A DNA stretch of 64,000 bases from Methylobacterium oxalidis (GTDB lineage Bacteria; Pseudomonadota; Alphaproteobacteria; Rhizobiales; Beijerinckiaceae), in the NCBI RefSeq assembly GCF_007992195.1, contig NZ_BJZU01000002.1, forward strand, positions 1 through 64,000. The letters run 5' to 3'. Of this stretch, positions 22,473-36,992 are shown piece after piece. Below the pieces are notes generated by a model. That model was not told the origin of the DNA, made no database searches, and was given only the letters and a program-made list of their open reading frames with translations. Made by a program: the position numbers and the translations under genes. The stretch's first letter is position 1. Each line of letters starts with the position of its first letter.

Positions 22473-23242
22473 AGCAGTGCCTCCGCGCGGTCGGGCGTCG
22501 CGTAGAGCGTGCCGGCGCCGAAATAGGCCATGATCTTCTCTTCCTCGAGGAGGGTCACGGAATCCGGATCCTTGGTGCCCGGGATGCCGGCGAACTGGCT
22601 CGCCAGCAGCGCCTCGGTCTTCACGGTGCGCGAGAAGCGGCCGGTCCGGCAGAAGGTGTGGGGCATTAGCACCCGCCGCCCGCCCGCGCCGAGCTCGACC
22701 TCGTAGTAGCGGACCATGCTCTCGCCGCGGTCGATCCAGAGGTCGGTGACGGTGCCGGCCACCTGCCGGTCGGCGCCGAACACGGTCATGCCGATCGGGT
22801 TCGGGCCGTCCTCGTGGACCGTGAAGTGGGTCGCCACCCGGAGCGGCACGATGCGGTACTGGCCGTCGAAGGTATGGTCGTGCGCGTCGTCGCGGTGCAC
22901 CCAGGAGCCGGGGCCGATATGGTCCTCCATCGGGTTGCCGCCGGGCTCCAGCGGGGCGCCGGGCCAGGGCTCGCGCTTGTGCCCGACGAAGTTGCGGTCT
23001 GGCTTCGTGTCCGTCTGCGGCGCGGTCTTCACCTTGCCGTCGGAGAGCTGGAACAGCTTCGGCGTCGGGATCAGGATCGGGTCGGGGCTCTTGAGCCTGC
23101 CGGTGACCTCGGCCTCCAGCGGGTAGCCCTCCCGACGGTCCTCTCGGCGCAGCCAGAAGACGAGGCCGGCGAAGAAGATCCAGAACGCGTAGAGCACCAC
23201 CTGAGCCACGTCGACGTAGCCCGTGATCTCACCTCTTGGCAT
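22469..23242 (-). CDS. puhA: photosynthetic reaction centre subunit H
   Basis: 257 residues. Single N-terminal span (about 12-32, VVLYAFWIFFAGLVFWLRRED) followed by the cytoplasmic PRC-barrel domain that caps the L and M subunits and shapes proton uptake to QB. Typical sequences are REGYPLE near 40 and VAGTVTDLWIDRGE in the barrel. Subunits L and M are not in this window. Confidence 0.97.
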   Translation of the reverse strand: MPRGEITGYVDVAQVVLYAFWIFFAGLVFWLRREDRREGYPLEAEVTGRLKSPDPILIPTPKLFQLSDGKVKTAPQTDTKPDRNFVGHKREPWPGAPLEPGGNPMEDHIGPGSWVHRDDAHDHTFDGQYRIVPLRVATHFTVHEDGPNPIGMTVFGADRQVAGTVTDLWIDRGESMVRYYEVELGAGGRRVLMPHTFCRTGRFSRTVKTEALLASQFAGIPGTKDPDSVTLLEEEKIMAYFGAGTLYATPDRAEALL

Positions 23243-23259
23243 GGCGAACCTCCCGACGC

Positions 23260-24696
23260 TCAGCTGGACGGTTGGACGAGGGCGGACGGAGCGAGACCGC
23301 GCTCGGACTTCGGTGACGTGCGGCGGCCCTCGCGCACGAGGGGGCCGATGGCGACGAGGGTCGCGAAGAGCAGCGCGATCTCGATGTGGTAGACGATGAG
23401 GTATCCGATCGAGGCGTCGCTCAGGGCCTCGCCCAGCGCGCCCGAGGTGGCGAGTTCGGAGCCGACGTCGCGCACGATCCCGCTCGCCGCGATGGCGAGC
23501 CCCGCCGCGCTCGCCTGCACGGCGCCCCAGGCGCCGAGTGCGAGGCCCGTATCCTCGGGGCCGGCCTTGGCCATAGAGGCGGTGAGCGTTCCGTGCGCGA
23601 AGAGGCCGCCGCCGAGGCCGATCAGCGTCACGCCGGTGGCGAAGAGCTGCGGCGAGGCGAGCGGCGCCGCGAACACCACGGCCGAGAAGGCCATGATGCC
23701 CACGACCGCCCCGGCCGCGGCCACACGGAACGGGTCGCCGCCGCGGTTGAGCCAGCGCGCGGCGATGAGTAGGCCGAGACCGCCGCCTGCCGCCAGCATG
23801 GCGGTGAGCGCCGTCGTCGCCGCCACCGAGAGGTGCAGGATCTGCCCGCCGTAGGGTTCGAGCAGGATGTCCTGCATCGAGAAGGCGGCGGTGCCGAGCC
23901 CCGTCGCCACCAGCCGGCGCCGAGCGAGCCCGTTGCCGGCGTAGAGCGCCCAGCTCTGGGAGAAGTTCGGCCGGGCCGCATCGCGGCGGGTGCGCTCCGG
24001 ATCGCGCGGTTCCTGCTTCCAGAGTGCGACGCCGTTCAGGATGATGGTGACGAGGGCCGCGCCCTGGATCACCTGGATGAGGCGCACGGCCGAGAAATCG
24101 GCGAGCAGCAGGCCGAAGGCGAGCGCGCTCACCATCATGCCGACGAGGAGCATCACGCAGAGCAGCGCGACCACCTTCGGCCGGGCCCGCGCCGGGGCGA
24201 GATCGGTGGCGAGCGCGAGGCCGACCGTCTGGACCGTGTGGAGGCCCGCGCCGACGAGGACGAAGGCGAGCGCGGCGGCGAGCTGCCCGGCCCAGACCGG
24301 CCCCGTCGTGTCGCCGGACAGCAGCAGCAGCGCGAAGGGCATGATCGCGAGGCCGCCGAACTGCAGCAGCGTGCCGAACCAGATGAAGGGGACGCGCCGC
24401 CAGCCGAGCACCGAGCGGTGCCTGTCCGAGCGGAAGCCGACGAGCGCCCGCAACGGCGCGAAGATCAGCGGCAGCGAGAGCATCAGCGCCACGATCCAGG
24501 CGGGCACCGCGAGCTCCACGATCATCACGCGGTTGAGCGTGCCGATGAGGAGCACGGCCGCCATGCCGACCGTGACCTGGAACAGGGCGAGCCGCATCAG
24601 CCGGCCGAGGGGAAGCTCGGCGGTCGCCGCGTCCGCGAAGGGCAGGATCGCGGGCGTCAGGCGCATGAGCGCCCGGGTGATGCGGGCGCCGGTCAT
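23260..24696 (-). CDS. lhaA: LhaA, PucC/BCD-family light-harvesting 1 assembly membrane protein
   Basis: 478 residues, about 12 hydrophobic spans, major-facilitator-like BCD family. The start (LPLGRLMRLALFQVTVGMAAVLL) and GTLNRVMIVELAVPAW are typical. LhaA is needed for LH1 assembly and probably handles bacteriochlorophyll delivery. Its ATG overlaps the bchM stop (ATGA). It is one of two BCD-family proteins here; the second is at 36992-38362. Confidence 0.93.
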   Translation of the reverse strand: MTGARITRALMRLTPAILPFADAATAELPLGRLMRLALFQVTVGMAAVLLIGTLNRVMIVELAVPAWIVALMLSLPLIFAPLRALVGFRSDRHRSVLGWRRVPFIWFGTLLQFGGLAIMPFALLLLSGDTTGPVWAGQLAAALAFVLVGAGLHTVQTVGLALATDLAPARARPKVVALLCVMLLVGMMVSALAFGLLLADFSAVRLIQVIQGAALVTIILNGVALWKQEPRDPERTRRDAARPNFSQSWALYAGNGLARRRLVATGLGTAAFSMQDILLEPYGGQILHLSVAATTALTAMLAAGGGLGLLIAARWLNRGGDPFRVAAAGAVVGIMAFSAVVFAAPLASPQLFATGVTLIGLGGGLFAHGTLTASMAKAGPEDTGLALGAWGAVQASAAGLAIAASGIVRDVGSELATSGALGEALSDASIGYLIVYHIEIALLFATLVAIGPLVREGRRTSPKSERGLAPSALVQPSS

Positions 24697-25400
24697 GGGC
24701 GCCCCCGCTTCAGCTCGATCGCATTCGACAGGTAGAAGCCGCTGTTGATGCGGTGGGTGCGCGCGAGCCGGAACGGAGCGAGGTCCGGCTCGCGGGCGAT
24801 CCGCCGCGCGAGGCCGCGCGTCGTGATCGGCACGATGGCGGGTGCCCGGTCGGCCTTCGGGAAGAGCTTGCCGGCCGCGTGCATCAGAGTGAGGAGGGCA
24901 GTGCGCGGCGCCACCGTGAAGACGATGGAGCCCGACGTCCGGGAGCCGAGCGCGGCCAAGGCCCGGGCGATGTCGGGGCCGGCGTAGTGGATCAGCGAAT
25001 CCATGGCGACGATGTGGTCGAAGCGGCCGAGATCGGGGTCGAGCATGTCGCCGACCCGGAACGCCACGCTGCCCCGCCCGGCCACCGGGCCGATGCGCTC
25101 CCGCGCGAGCCCGATGAGCGTCGGCGAGACGTCGATGGCGACGACCTCGGCCCCGCGGCGGGCCGCCTCCACCGCGAGAGCGCCCGTGCCGCAGCCCGCA
25201 TCGAGGATGCGGGCGCCGGACAGATCCTCCGGCAGCCATGAGAGCAGCGTGCCCCGCATGGCGTCCCGGCCGGCCCGGACGGTCGCGCGGATGCGGCTCA
25301 CCGGCGCGTCCGAGGTCAGCCGCGCCCAGGCATCCGCGGCGGTGCGGTCGAAGTAGGTCTCGAGCTGGCCGCGACGGGCGGCGTAGGTGGGGCTCGTCAT
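24693..25400 (-). CDS. bchM: Mg-protoporphyrin IX O-methyltransferase
   Basis: 235 residues. SAM-dependent methylation of Mg-protoporphyrin IX, the step before AcsF. Motif I ILDAGCGTGALAVEAARRG (about 65-83) is complete and is followed by VVAIDVSP. The C-terminal SGFYLSNAIELKRGRP is typical of BchM. Lies 11 nt after bchL and overlaps lhaA. Confidence 0.95.
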   Translation of the reverse strand: MTSPTYAARRGQLETYFDRTAADAWARLTSDAPVSRIRATVRAGRDAMRGTLLSWLPEDLSGARILDAGCGTGALAVEAARRGAEVVAIDVSPTLIGLARERIGPVAGRGSVAFRVGDMLDPDLGRFDHIVAMDSLIHYAGPDIARALAALGSRTSGSIVFTVAPRTALLTLMHAAGKLFPKADRAPAIVPITTRGLARRIAREPDLAPFRLARTHRINSGFYLSNAIELKRGRP

Positions 25401-25411
25401 TGCGCCGGCCC

Positions 25412-30006
<4,595 letters not shown>

Positions 30007-30032
<26 letters not shown>

Positions 30033-31560
30033 CGTACAGGGTCTCGATGGTGATGAGCGCGAGGTCGCGCTCGCGGGCGAAGCGCTCGGTGTTCGCGCGC
30101 GCCTTGCCGCGCACGAAGAACGGGATCTTTCTCAGCTCCTTCTCGGCCTCCGCCGCCCAGGAGATCCCGGCGGCAGGGGCGGCGACGGTGACGGTGTTGA
30201 CGGGCTCCGGCACCCGCGCGCGGGGACCGAGATGCGAGGGCGCGGCGCCGTCGTGGAACTCGCGATCCTCGTGGAACATCCCGAGCAGGTGCTCCTCAAG
30301 GCCCATCATGAGGGGGTGGACGAGCGTGTCGAACAGGACGTTCGCGCCCTCGAAGCCCATCTGCGGGGAGGTGCGGGCCGGGAAATCCTGGACGTGGACG
30401 GGCGCCGAGATCACCGCGCAGGGCAGGCCGAGGCGCTTGGCAACGTGCCGCTCCATCTGCGTGCCGAGGACGAGCTCGGGATTGGCTGCCTGGATCGCCG
30501 CCTCGACGTCGAGATAATCGTCGGTGATCAGCGCCTCAACGCCGTGGAGCGCCGCCTCGGTGCGCACCTCCCGGGCGAATTCCCGCGTATAGGTGCCGAG
30601 CCCCACCACCGCGAAGCCGAGCTCAGAGCGCGCCACGCGCGCGGCCGCGAGAGCGTGGGTCGCATCGCCGAAGATGAAGACGCGCTTGCCCGTCAGGTAG
30701 GTCGAGTCGACCGAGCGAGTGTACCAGGGCAGTCGCGAGCCGTGCTCGTCGAGAACCGGCGCCGGATCGACGCAAGCCAACGCCGCCACTTCCTCGACGA
30801 AGCGCGTGGTCGCGGAGAAGCCGATCGGTACCGTCTCGACCATGGGCTGGCCGAAGGTCCTTTGGAGGTGCTGTGCGGCCGCGCGGGCGATCTCGGGGTA
30901 CAGCACGACGTTGAAGTCGGCCGCACCGAGGCGCGCCAGATCGGCGGGCGATGCGCCGAGCGGCGCCACCACGTTCACGCCGATGCCGAGCCGTCCCAGG
31001 AGCCCGGTGATCTCGGTCACATCGTCCCGGTGGCGGAAGCCGAGGGCGGTGGGGCCGAGGATGTTACAAAGGGGGCGCCGGCCCTCGGCGCCGCGGCGCG
31101 GGGCACCTGCTGCGGGCGCCGGTCCAGACAGCGCCCGCACCAGACGGTAGAAGGTCTCCGAGGCGCCCCAGTTCTCCTTCTTCTGGTAGGCCGGCAATTC
31201 GAGCGGGATCACCGGGATCGGCAGGCCGAGCGCCCGGGCGAGGCCGCCCGGATCGTCCTGGATCAACTCCGCCGTGCAGGAAGCGCCGACGATCATCGCC
31301 TCCGGCCGGAAGCGGTCGTAGGCTTCGGCGCAGGCGGTCTTGAAGATCTCGGCCGTATCGGCGCCGAGGTCGCGGGCCTGGAAGGTGGTGTAGGTGACGG
31401 GCGGGCGCGCGTCCCGCCGCTCGATCATCGTGAAGAGCAGGTCGGCGTAGGTGTCGCCCTGCGGCGCGTGCAGCACGTAGTGCAGGCCCCGCATCGCGGT
31501 GGCGACCCGCATGGCGCCGATGTGAGGCGGTCCCTCGTAGGTCCAGAGCGTGAGCTGCAT
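30007..31560 (-). CDS. bchB: dark-operative protochlorophyllide reductase subunit B
   Basis: 517 residues. With BchN forms the catalytic heterotetramer reducing ring D of protochlorophyllide without light. Asp36 ([10 protein letters not shown]), the unusual carboxylate ligand of the NB cluster, is present at exactly that position. [16 protein letters not shown] and the C-terminal small domain ending AKAHFGR are intact. Starts 2 nt after bchN. Confidence 0.97.
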
Positions 31561-31562
31561 CG

Positions 31563-33353
<1,791 letters not shown>

Positions 33354-33406
33354 CTAACGCCCCATTCCTGCCCGAGGCCGGCCTCTCGATGGGCCAGCTC
33401 GAAGGG

Positions 33407-33435
33407 AGCCTAGGAACAGGCCGGACCAGTGTCAA
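33407..33435 (-). promoter_or_regulatory. sigma-70-type promoter of the bchF photosynthesis run
   Basis: On the minus strand TTGACA (33435-33430), a 17-nt spacer and TAGGCT (33412-33407) form a good -35/-10 pair. Predicted start is near 33400, giving a 5' leader of about 48 nt before bchF. The -35 hexamer lies inside a PpsR-like motif. No other obvious promoter appears in the following 22 kb of tightly packed genes. Confidence 0.6.
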
Positions 33436-33463
33436 CTCCGCTTTACGTCAACACCGGATGACA
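33430..33463. promoter_or_regulatory. paired near-consensus PpsR/CrtJ operator at bchF
   Basis: Two motifs close to the TGT-N12-ACA consensus overlap by 2 bp: TGT-N12-ACG at 33430-33447 and CGT-N12-ACA at 33446-33463. Each has one mismatch. They cover the -35 element of bchF and lie in the 285-nt gap shared with aerR. PpsR and CrtJ usually bind two such sites cooperatively. The rest of 33353-33637 shows no gene. Confidence 0.5.
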
Positions 33464-33637
33464 ATCTTCGTACAACCCTCTATCAAGTCGATTGCCAAGC
33501 CAGAGGATAAGCGTATCGTCACACCTCAAGTCGCCACGCCACGAGGGCGGCAGGGGCACGGCAGAATCAAAACCGCCGGTCTCCACGCCAAAACATCGAC
33601 AGACGCGAGAAGCCGTCAGCGACATTGGGAGGGACCA

Positions 33638-34534
33638 ATGGATGACGTCAGGCGTTTCGGCGGACGGATCGCTCAAGGGCGTCTCGCACGGGAGATAGCC
33701 GCGGCTTGCGAAGTCGAGGGGCTGGCCCAGGCACAACGTCGCGAGCCGTTGCAACGCGCGAACGGTCATCTTGCCCGGGTCGTCGAGGCCGAGATCATTC
33801 CCCGCCTCATGCTCGCGCACGCGCCCCGCCTGACGAGCGGCCGCTCCTGCACCAGCGCAGGCCGCAAGCCGAACGCCGACGAGATCGCCGCGTTCTCCGA
33901 CCTCATCCTCGCGCCACCCGGTGAGGAGGTCGAAGCGAAGATCGCGTCTCTCATCGCCGACGGGCTCAGCCTCGAGAGCCTGCTCCTCGACCTGCTGGCG
34001 CCCACGGCACGGCATCTCGGGGTTCTCTGGGAGGAGGACGTCTGCGACTTCGCGGACCTCACCATCGCCATGGGCCGCCTGCAGCGAATCATGCACGATC
34101 TGTCGCTGCGTTTCGGGGACGAGAGCTTCGACCCCCTTCGCGGGCGCAGCATTCTGCTCAGCCCCTGTCCGGGCGAGACGCATATCTTCGGGCTCTCGAT
34201 CCTGGAACGGTTCTTCCGCGATGCCGGTTGGGATGTGGTCGGGACGGCGCTCGACTCCGCGGTCAGCCCTCTGGAGCGGGCCGGCGCCGAGTGGTTCGAC
34301 GTGGTCGGCCTCTCCCTGCACTGCGAGGTTCACCTGCCCAATCTGACGGAAGCCGTGCGTGAGGTTCGCCGGCGATCCCACAATGCGAATGTGCGGATCC
34401 TGGTGGGTGGGGCGATCTTTGTGGACAATCCTGGCTTGGTAAGCCTCGTCGATGCCGACGCCACGGCGGCGGATGCCCGCTCCGCCGTGCTCGTCGCTGA
34501 AAGCTTGCTTGATCTGCAGGCCAGAGCCTGCTGA
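33638..34534 (+). CDS. aerR: AerR/PpaA cobalamin-binding regulator of photosynthesis genes
   Basis: 298 residues. Antirepressor that binds cobalamin (or heme in some reports) and modulates PpsR/CrtJ. Middle helical domain with HLGVLWEEDVCDFADLTIAMGR (about 126-147) is followed by a B12-binding Rossmann domain. That domain contains PGETHIFGLSILERFF, whose His182 is in the ExHxxG position. ATG 33638 follows GGGAGGG. It is upstream of ppsR with a 35-nt gap, the usual pairing, and divergent from bchF. Confidence 0.9.
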   Translation: MDDVRRFGGRIAQGRLAREIAAACEVEGLAQAQRREPLQRANGHLARVVEAEIIPRLMLAHAPRLTSGRSCTSAGRKPNADEIAAFSDLILAPPGEEVEAKIASLIADGLSLESLLLDLLAPTARHLGVLWEEDVCDFADLTIAMGRLQRIMHDLSLRFGDESFDPLRGRSILLSPCPGETHIFGLSILERFFRDAGWDVVGTALDSAVSPLERAGAEWFDVVGLSLHCEVHLPNLTEAVREVRRRSHNANVRILVGGAIFVDNPGLVSLVDADATAADARSAVLVAESLLDLQARAC

Positions 34535-34569
34535 AAGGCCCGTTCAACGACATCACAACCTGGTGATCA

Positions 34570-36021
34570 TTGACCAGTCTGGCGAGCAATGCCGCGCACG
34601 CATCCGTCGCGGCCCTTCCCGAAACCCTCGGCGCCCTCGGTGGTGGCGCTGCGGGCCTCCTCGTTGCGGCCGCGATGGATCTGTCCCTCGTCATCGACGC
34701 GCAGGGCATCATCCGGGAGGCGTCCTTCGGGGAACCCGATCTCGTGGCCGAGGGCTGCGAGAGCTGGGTCGGCCGTCCCTGGATCGACACGGTCACCGTC
34801 GAGAGCCGGCCGAAGATCAACGCCCTCCTGCGGGACGCCGCGCCGGACGCCGTGACGCGCTGGCGCCAGGTGAATCATCCCTCCAGCCGCGGCATCGACC
34901 TGCCCGTGCGCTACGCCTCGATGCGGCTGTCGGCCGACGGGCCGATCCTCGCCATCGGTCGCAATTTGCAGGCGACGGCCGCGCTGCAGCGGCGGCTGGC
35001 CGAGACGCAGCAGGCCCTGGAGCGCGATTACCTGCGCCTGCGCGGAGCCGAGACGCGCTACCGCATGCTGTTCCAGCTCGCGAGCGAGCCCGTGCTGGTG
35101 GTGGACGCGAGCACTCGCCGTGTCAGCGAGGCGAACCCGGCCGCGGGACGGCTCATCGGCCGGCCGGAGCGGCGCATCCTGGGCCAGGACGTGGTCGATC
35201 TGTTCGACACGAGCGCCACGCGCAGCCTCGAATCGCTGTTCGCGGGCCTGCGCATCACCGGTCAGGCCGACGAGATCAACGTCCGCCTCGCCAACGGGCG
35301 CGGGACGACCCGGGTCGCCGCCTCCCTGTTCCGTCAGGAGAACGCGGCGAGCGCGCTTCTCCGACTCAGCCTGCCCGACGAGGGCGCGACGATCGCGCAT
35401 CGGGCCGGGAACTCCGTCCTCGAAGTGATCGCCGGCCTGCCCGAGGGCTTCGTGGTCACCGACCTGTCCCGGCGAATCGTGGCAGCGAACAACGCCTTCC
35501 TCGATCTCGCGCAGCTGGCCACGGAGGAGCAGGTTCGCGGCGAGCCGCTTGACCGCTGGTTGGGCCGCGAGGAGACGGAGGCCGCCGCCCTCTTCGCGAC
35601 GCTCGCCGAGCATGGCTCGGTCCGACACTTCATCACCGGCGTGCGCGGGCAGCTCGGCTCGGTGGAGGATGTCGAGGTCGCGGCCGTATCAGTACCCGGC
35701 GGCGAGCAGCCCTGCTTCGGCTTCAGCATTCGGGGCGTGCCGCGGCGCACCTTCTCCACGATCGCTGGCGGGCACGAGCTGCCGCGCTCTGTCGAGCAGA
35801 TGACCGAGCTCGTCGGCCGGATCTCGATGAAGAACCTCGTGCGCGAGACGACCGACATGATCGAGCGCCTGTGCATCGAGGCGGCCTTGCGAATCACGCG
35901 CGACAACCGCGCATCGGCCGCCGAGATGCTCGGCCTCAGCCGCCAGGGACTTTACGCTAAGTTGCGTCGCTACGGCATCGGTGACTTGGACGCCCTCGAC
36001 GGTTCGGAGCCGGACGCTTGA
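34570..36021 (+). CDS. ppsR: PpsR/CrtJ transcriptional repressor of photosynthesis genes
   Basis: 483 residues. An N-terminal PAS domain (about 30-130), a Gln/Leu-rich coiled linker, two further PAS domains (about 160-275, 285-395) and a Fis-type helix-turn-helix (AAEMLGLSRQGLYAKLRRYG, 448-468) are visible. Cys435 just before the HTH is in the place of the redox-active Cys of Rhodobacter PpsR. Other Cys are at 63 and 382. TTG start: an in-frame stop lies 6 nt upstream, and the next in-frame ATG (codon 36) would cut the N-terminal domain. Confidence 0.93.
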   Translation: MTSLASNAAHASVAALPETLGALGGGAAGLLVAAAMDLSLVIDAQGIIREASFGEPDLVAEGCESWVGRPWIDTVTVESRPKINALLRDAAPDAVTRWRQVNHPSSRGIDLPVRYASMRLSADGPILAIGRNLQATAALQRRLAETQQALERDYLRLRGAETRYRMLFQLASEPVLVVDASTRRVSEANPAAGRLIGRPERRILGQDVVDLFDTSATRSLESLFAGLRITGQADEINVRLANGRGTTRVAASLFRQENAASALLRLSLPDEGATIAHRAGNSVLEVIAGLPEGFVVTDLSRRIVAANNAFLDLAQLATEEQVRGEPLDRWLGREETEAAALFATLAEHGSVRHFITGVRGQLGSVEDVEVAAVSVPGGEQPCFGFSIRGVPRRTFSTIAGGHELPRSVEQMTELVGRISMKNLVRETTDMIERLCIEAALRITRDNRASAAEMLGLSRQGLYAKLRRYGIGDLDALDGSEPDA

Positions 36022-36035
36022 GGCGCGAGCGCGTG

Positions 36036-36053
36036 TGTCAAGATCGTGTGACT
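36036..36053. promoter_or_regulatory. near-consensus PpsR/CrtJ site, distal at bchG
   Basis: TGTCAAGATCGTGTGACT fits TGT-N12-ACA with one mismatch in the last base. It lies 7 bp upstream of the perfect site at 36061, making a tandem pair as found at PpsR/CrtJ-repressed promoters, and 15 nt downstream of the ppsR stop. Confidence 0.55.
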
Positions 36054-36060
36054 GCGAAAG

Positions 36061-36078
36061 TGTAAGTCGAACTTGACA
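36061..36078. promoter_or_regulatory. perfect PpsR/CrtJ site at bchG
   Basis: TGTAAGTCGAACTTGACA matches TGT-N12-ACA exactly. Its last six bases are the -35 hexamer of the bchG promoter, so bound repressor would exclude RNA polymerase. Confidence 0.75.
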
Positions 36079-36101
36079 CACGGCTCCGGCAAAAATAGCC
36101 T
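36073..36101 (+). promoter_or_regulatory. sigma-70-type promoter of bchG
   Basis: TTGACA (36073-36078), 17-nt spacer, TAGCCT (36096-36101). The -10 ends 6 nt before the bchG ATG at 36108, so transcription should begin at or within a base or two of the start codon. No Shine-Dalgarno precedes the ATG, which fits a leaderless mRNA. Confidence 0.6.
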
Positions 36102-36107
36102 TCCCTC

Positions 36108-36992
36108 ATGGCTACGCCGGCTCCAAGCGCACTCATCGAGCTCCTGAAGCCGATCACGTGGTTCGCGCCGATGTGGGCCTTCGCCTGCGGCGTGGTCTCC
36201 TCGGGCCAGTCTCCGACCGGCCAGTGGGCGATGATCGGGGCCGGCGTCCTGCTCGCCGGGCCGCTCGTCTGTGCCACGAGCCAAGCGGTCAACGACTGGT
36301 ACGACCGGCACGTCGACGCCATCAACGAGCCCGACAGGCCGATTCCGTCCGGCCGCATGCCCGGTCGCTGGGGCTTCTATGTCGCCGCCGCCTGGACCTT
36401 GCTGTCCCTGGCGGTGGCGACAGCGCTCGGTCCCTGGATCCTCGGAGCCGCCCTGTTCGGCCTCGTGCTGGCGTGGCTCTACAGCGCCCCGCCGCTCCGC
36501 CTGAAGCGCAACGGCTGGTGGGGCAACAGCGCCGTCGCGCTCTGCTACGAGGGGCTGCCCTGGTTCACGGGTGCCGCGGTTATGGCCGCCGCGATGCCGG
36601 ACCGGCGGGTGCTCGCGGTGGCGTTCCTGTACTCGATCGGTGCCCACGGCATCATGACGCTCAACGACTTCAAGTCCGTCGAGGGCGATGCCCGCACCGG
36701 CATCCGCTCGCTGCCGGTGCAGCTCGGCACGGATCGCGCGGCGCGTTTCGCCTGCTGGGTCATGGCGCTGCCCCAGGCCGTAGTGATTCTCTTCCTCTTC
36801 GCCTGGGATCGGCCGTGGCACGCCGGCGCGGTCGGGCTCCTGTTGCTGGGCCAGATCGCGCTGATGCGCACCCTCCTCGCCGCCCCACGCGCCAAGGCCG
36901 CGTGGTACAACAGCACCGGCACGACCCTCTACGTGCTCGGCATGCTGGTGGCCGCCTTCGCGCTGCGGCCTCTCGTGCAAGGGGCGGTGTGA
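36108..36992 (+). CDS. bchG: bacteriochlorophyll synthase (geranylgeranyl transferase)
   Basis: 294 residues, UbiA-family prenyltransferase with about eight spans. Attaches the C20 prenyl tail to bacteriochlorophyllide a. The Asp-rich motif NDWYDRHVDAINEPDRPIPSG (about 62-82) and the second Asp-rich motif NDFKSVEGDARTG (about 187-199) are both intact. First gene of bchG-transporter-bchP-tspO-orf118, probably under PpsR control. Confidence 0.96.
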   Translation: MATPAPSALIELLKPITWFAPMWAFACGVVSSGQSPTGQWAMIGAGVLLAGPLVCATSQAVNDWYDRHVDAINEPDRPIPSGRMPGRWGFYVAAAWTLLSLAVATALGPWILGAALFGLVLAWLYSAPPLRLKRNGWWGNSAVALCYEGLPWFTGAAVMAAAMPDRRVLAVAFLYSIGAHGIMTLNDFKSVEGDARTGIRSLPVQLGTDRAARFACWVMALPQAVVILFLFAWDRPWHAGAVGLLLLGQIALMRTLLAAPRAKAAWYNSTGTTLYVLGMLVAAFALRPLVQGAV

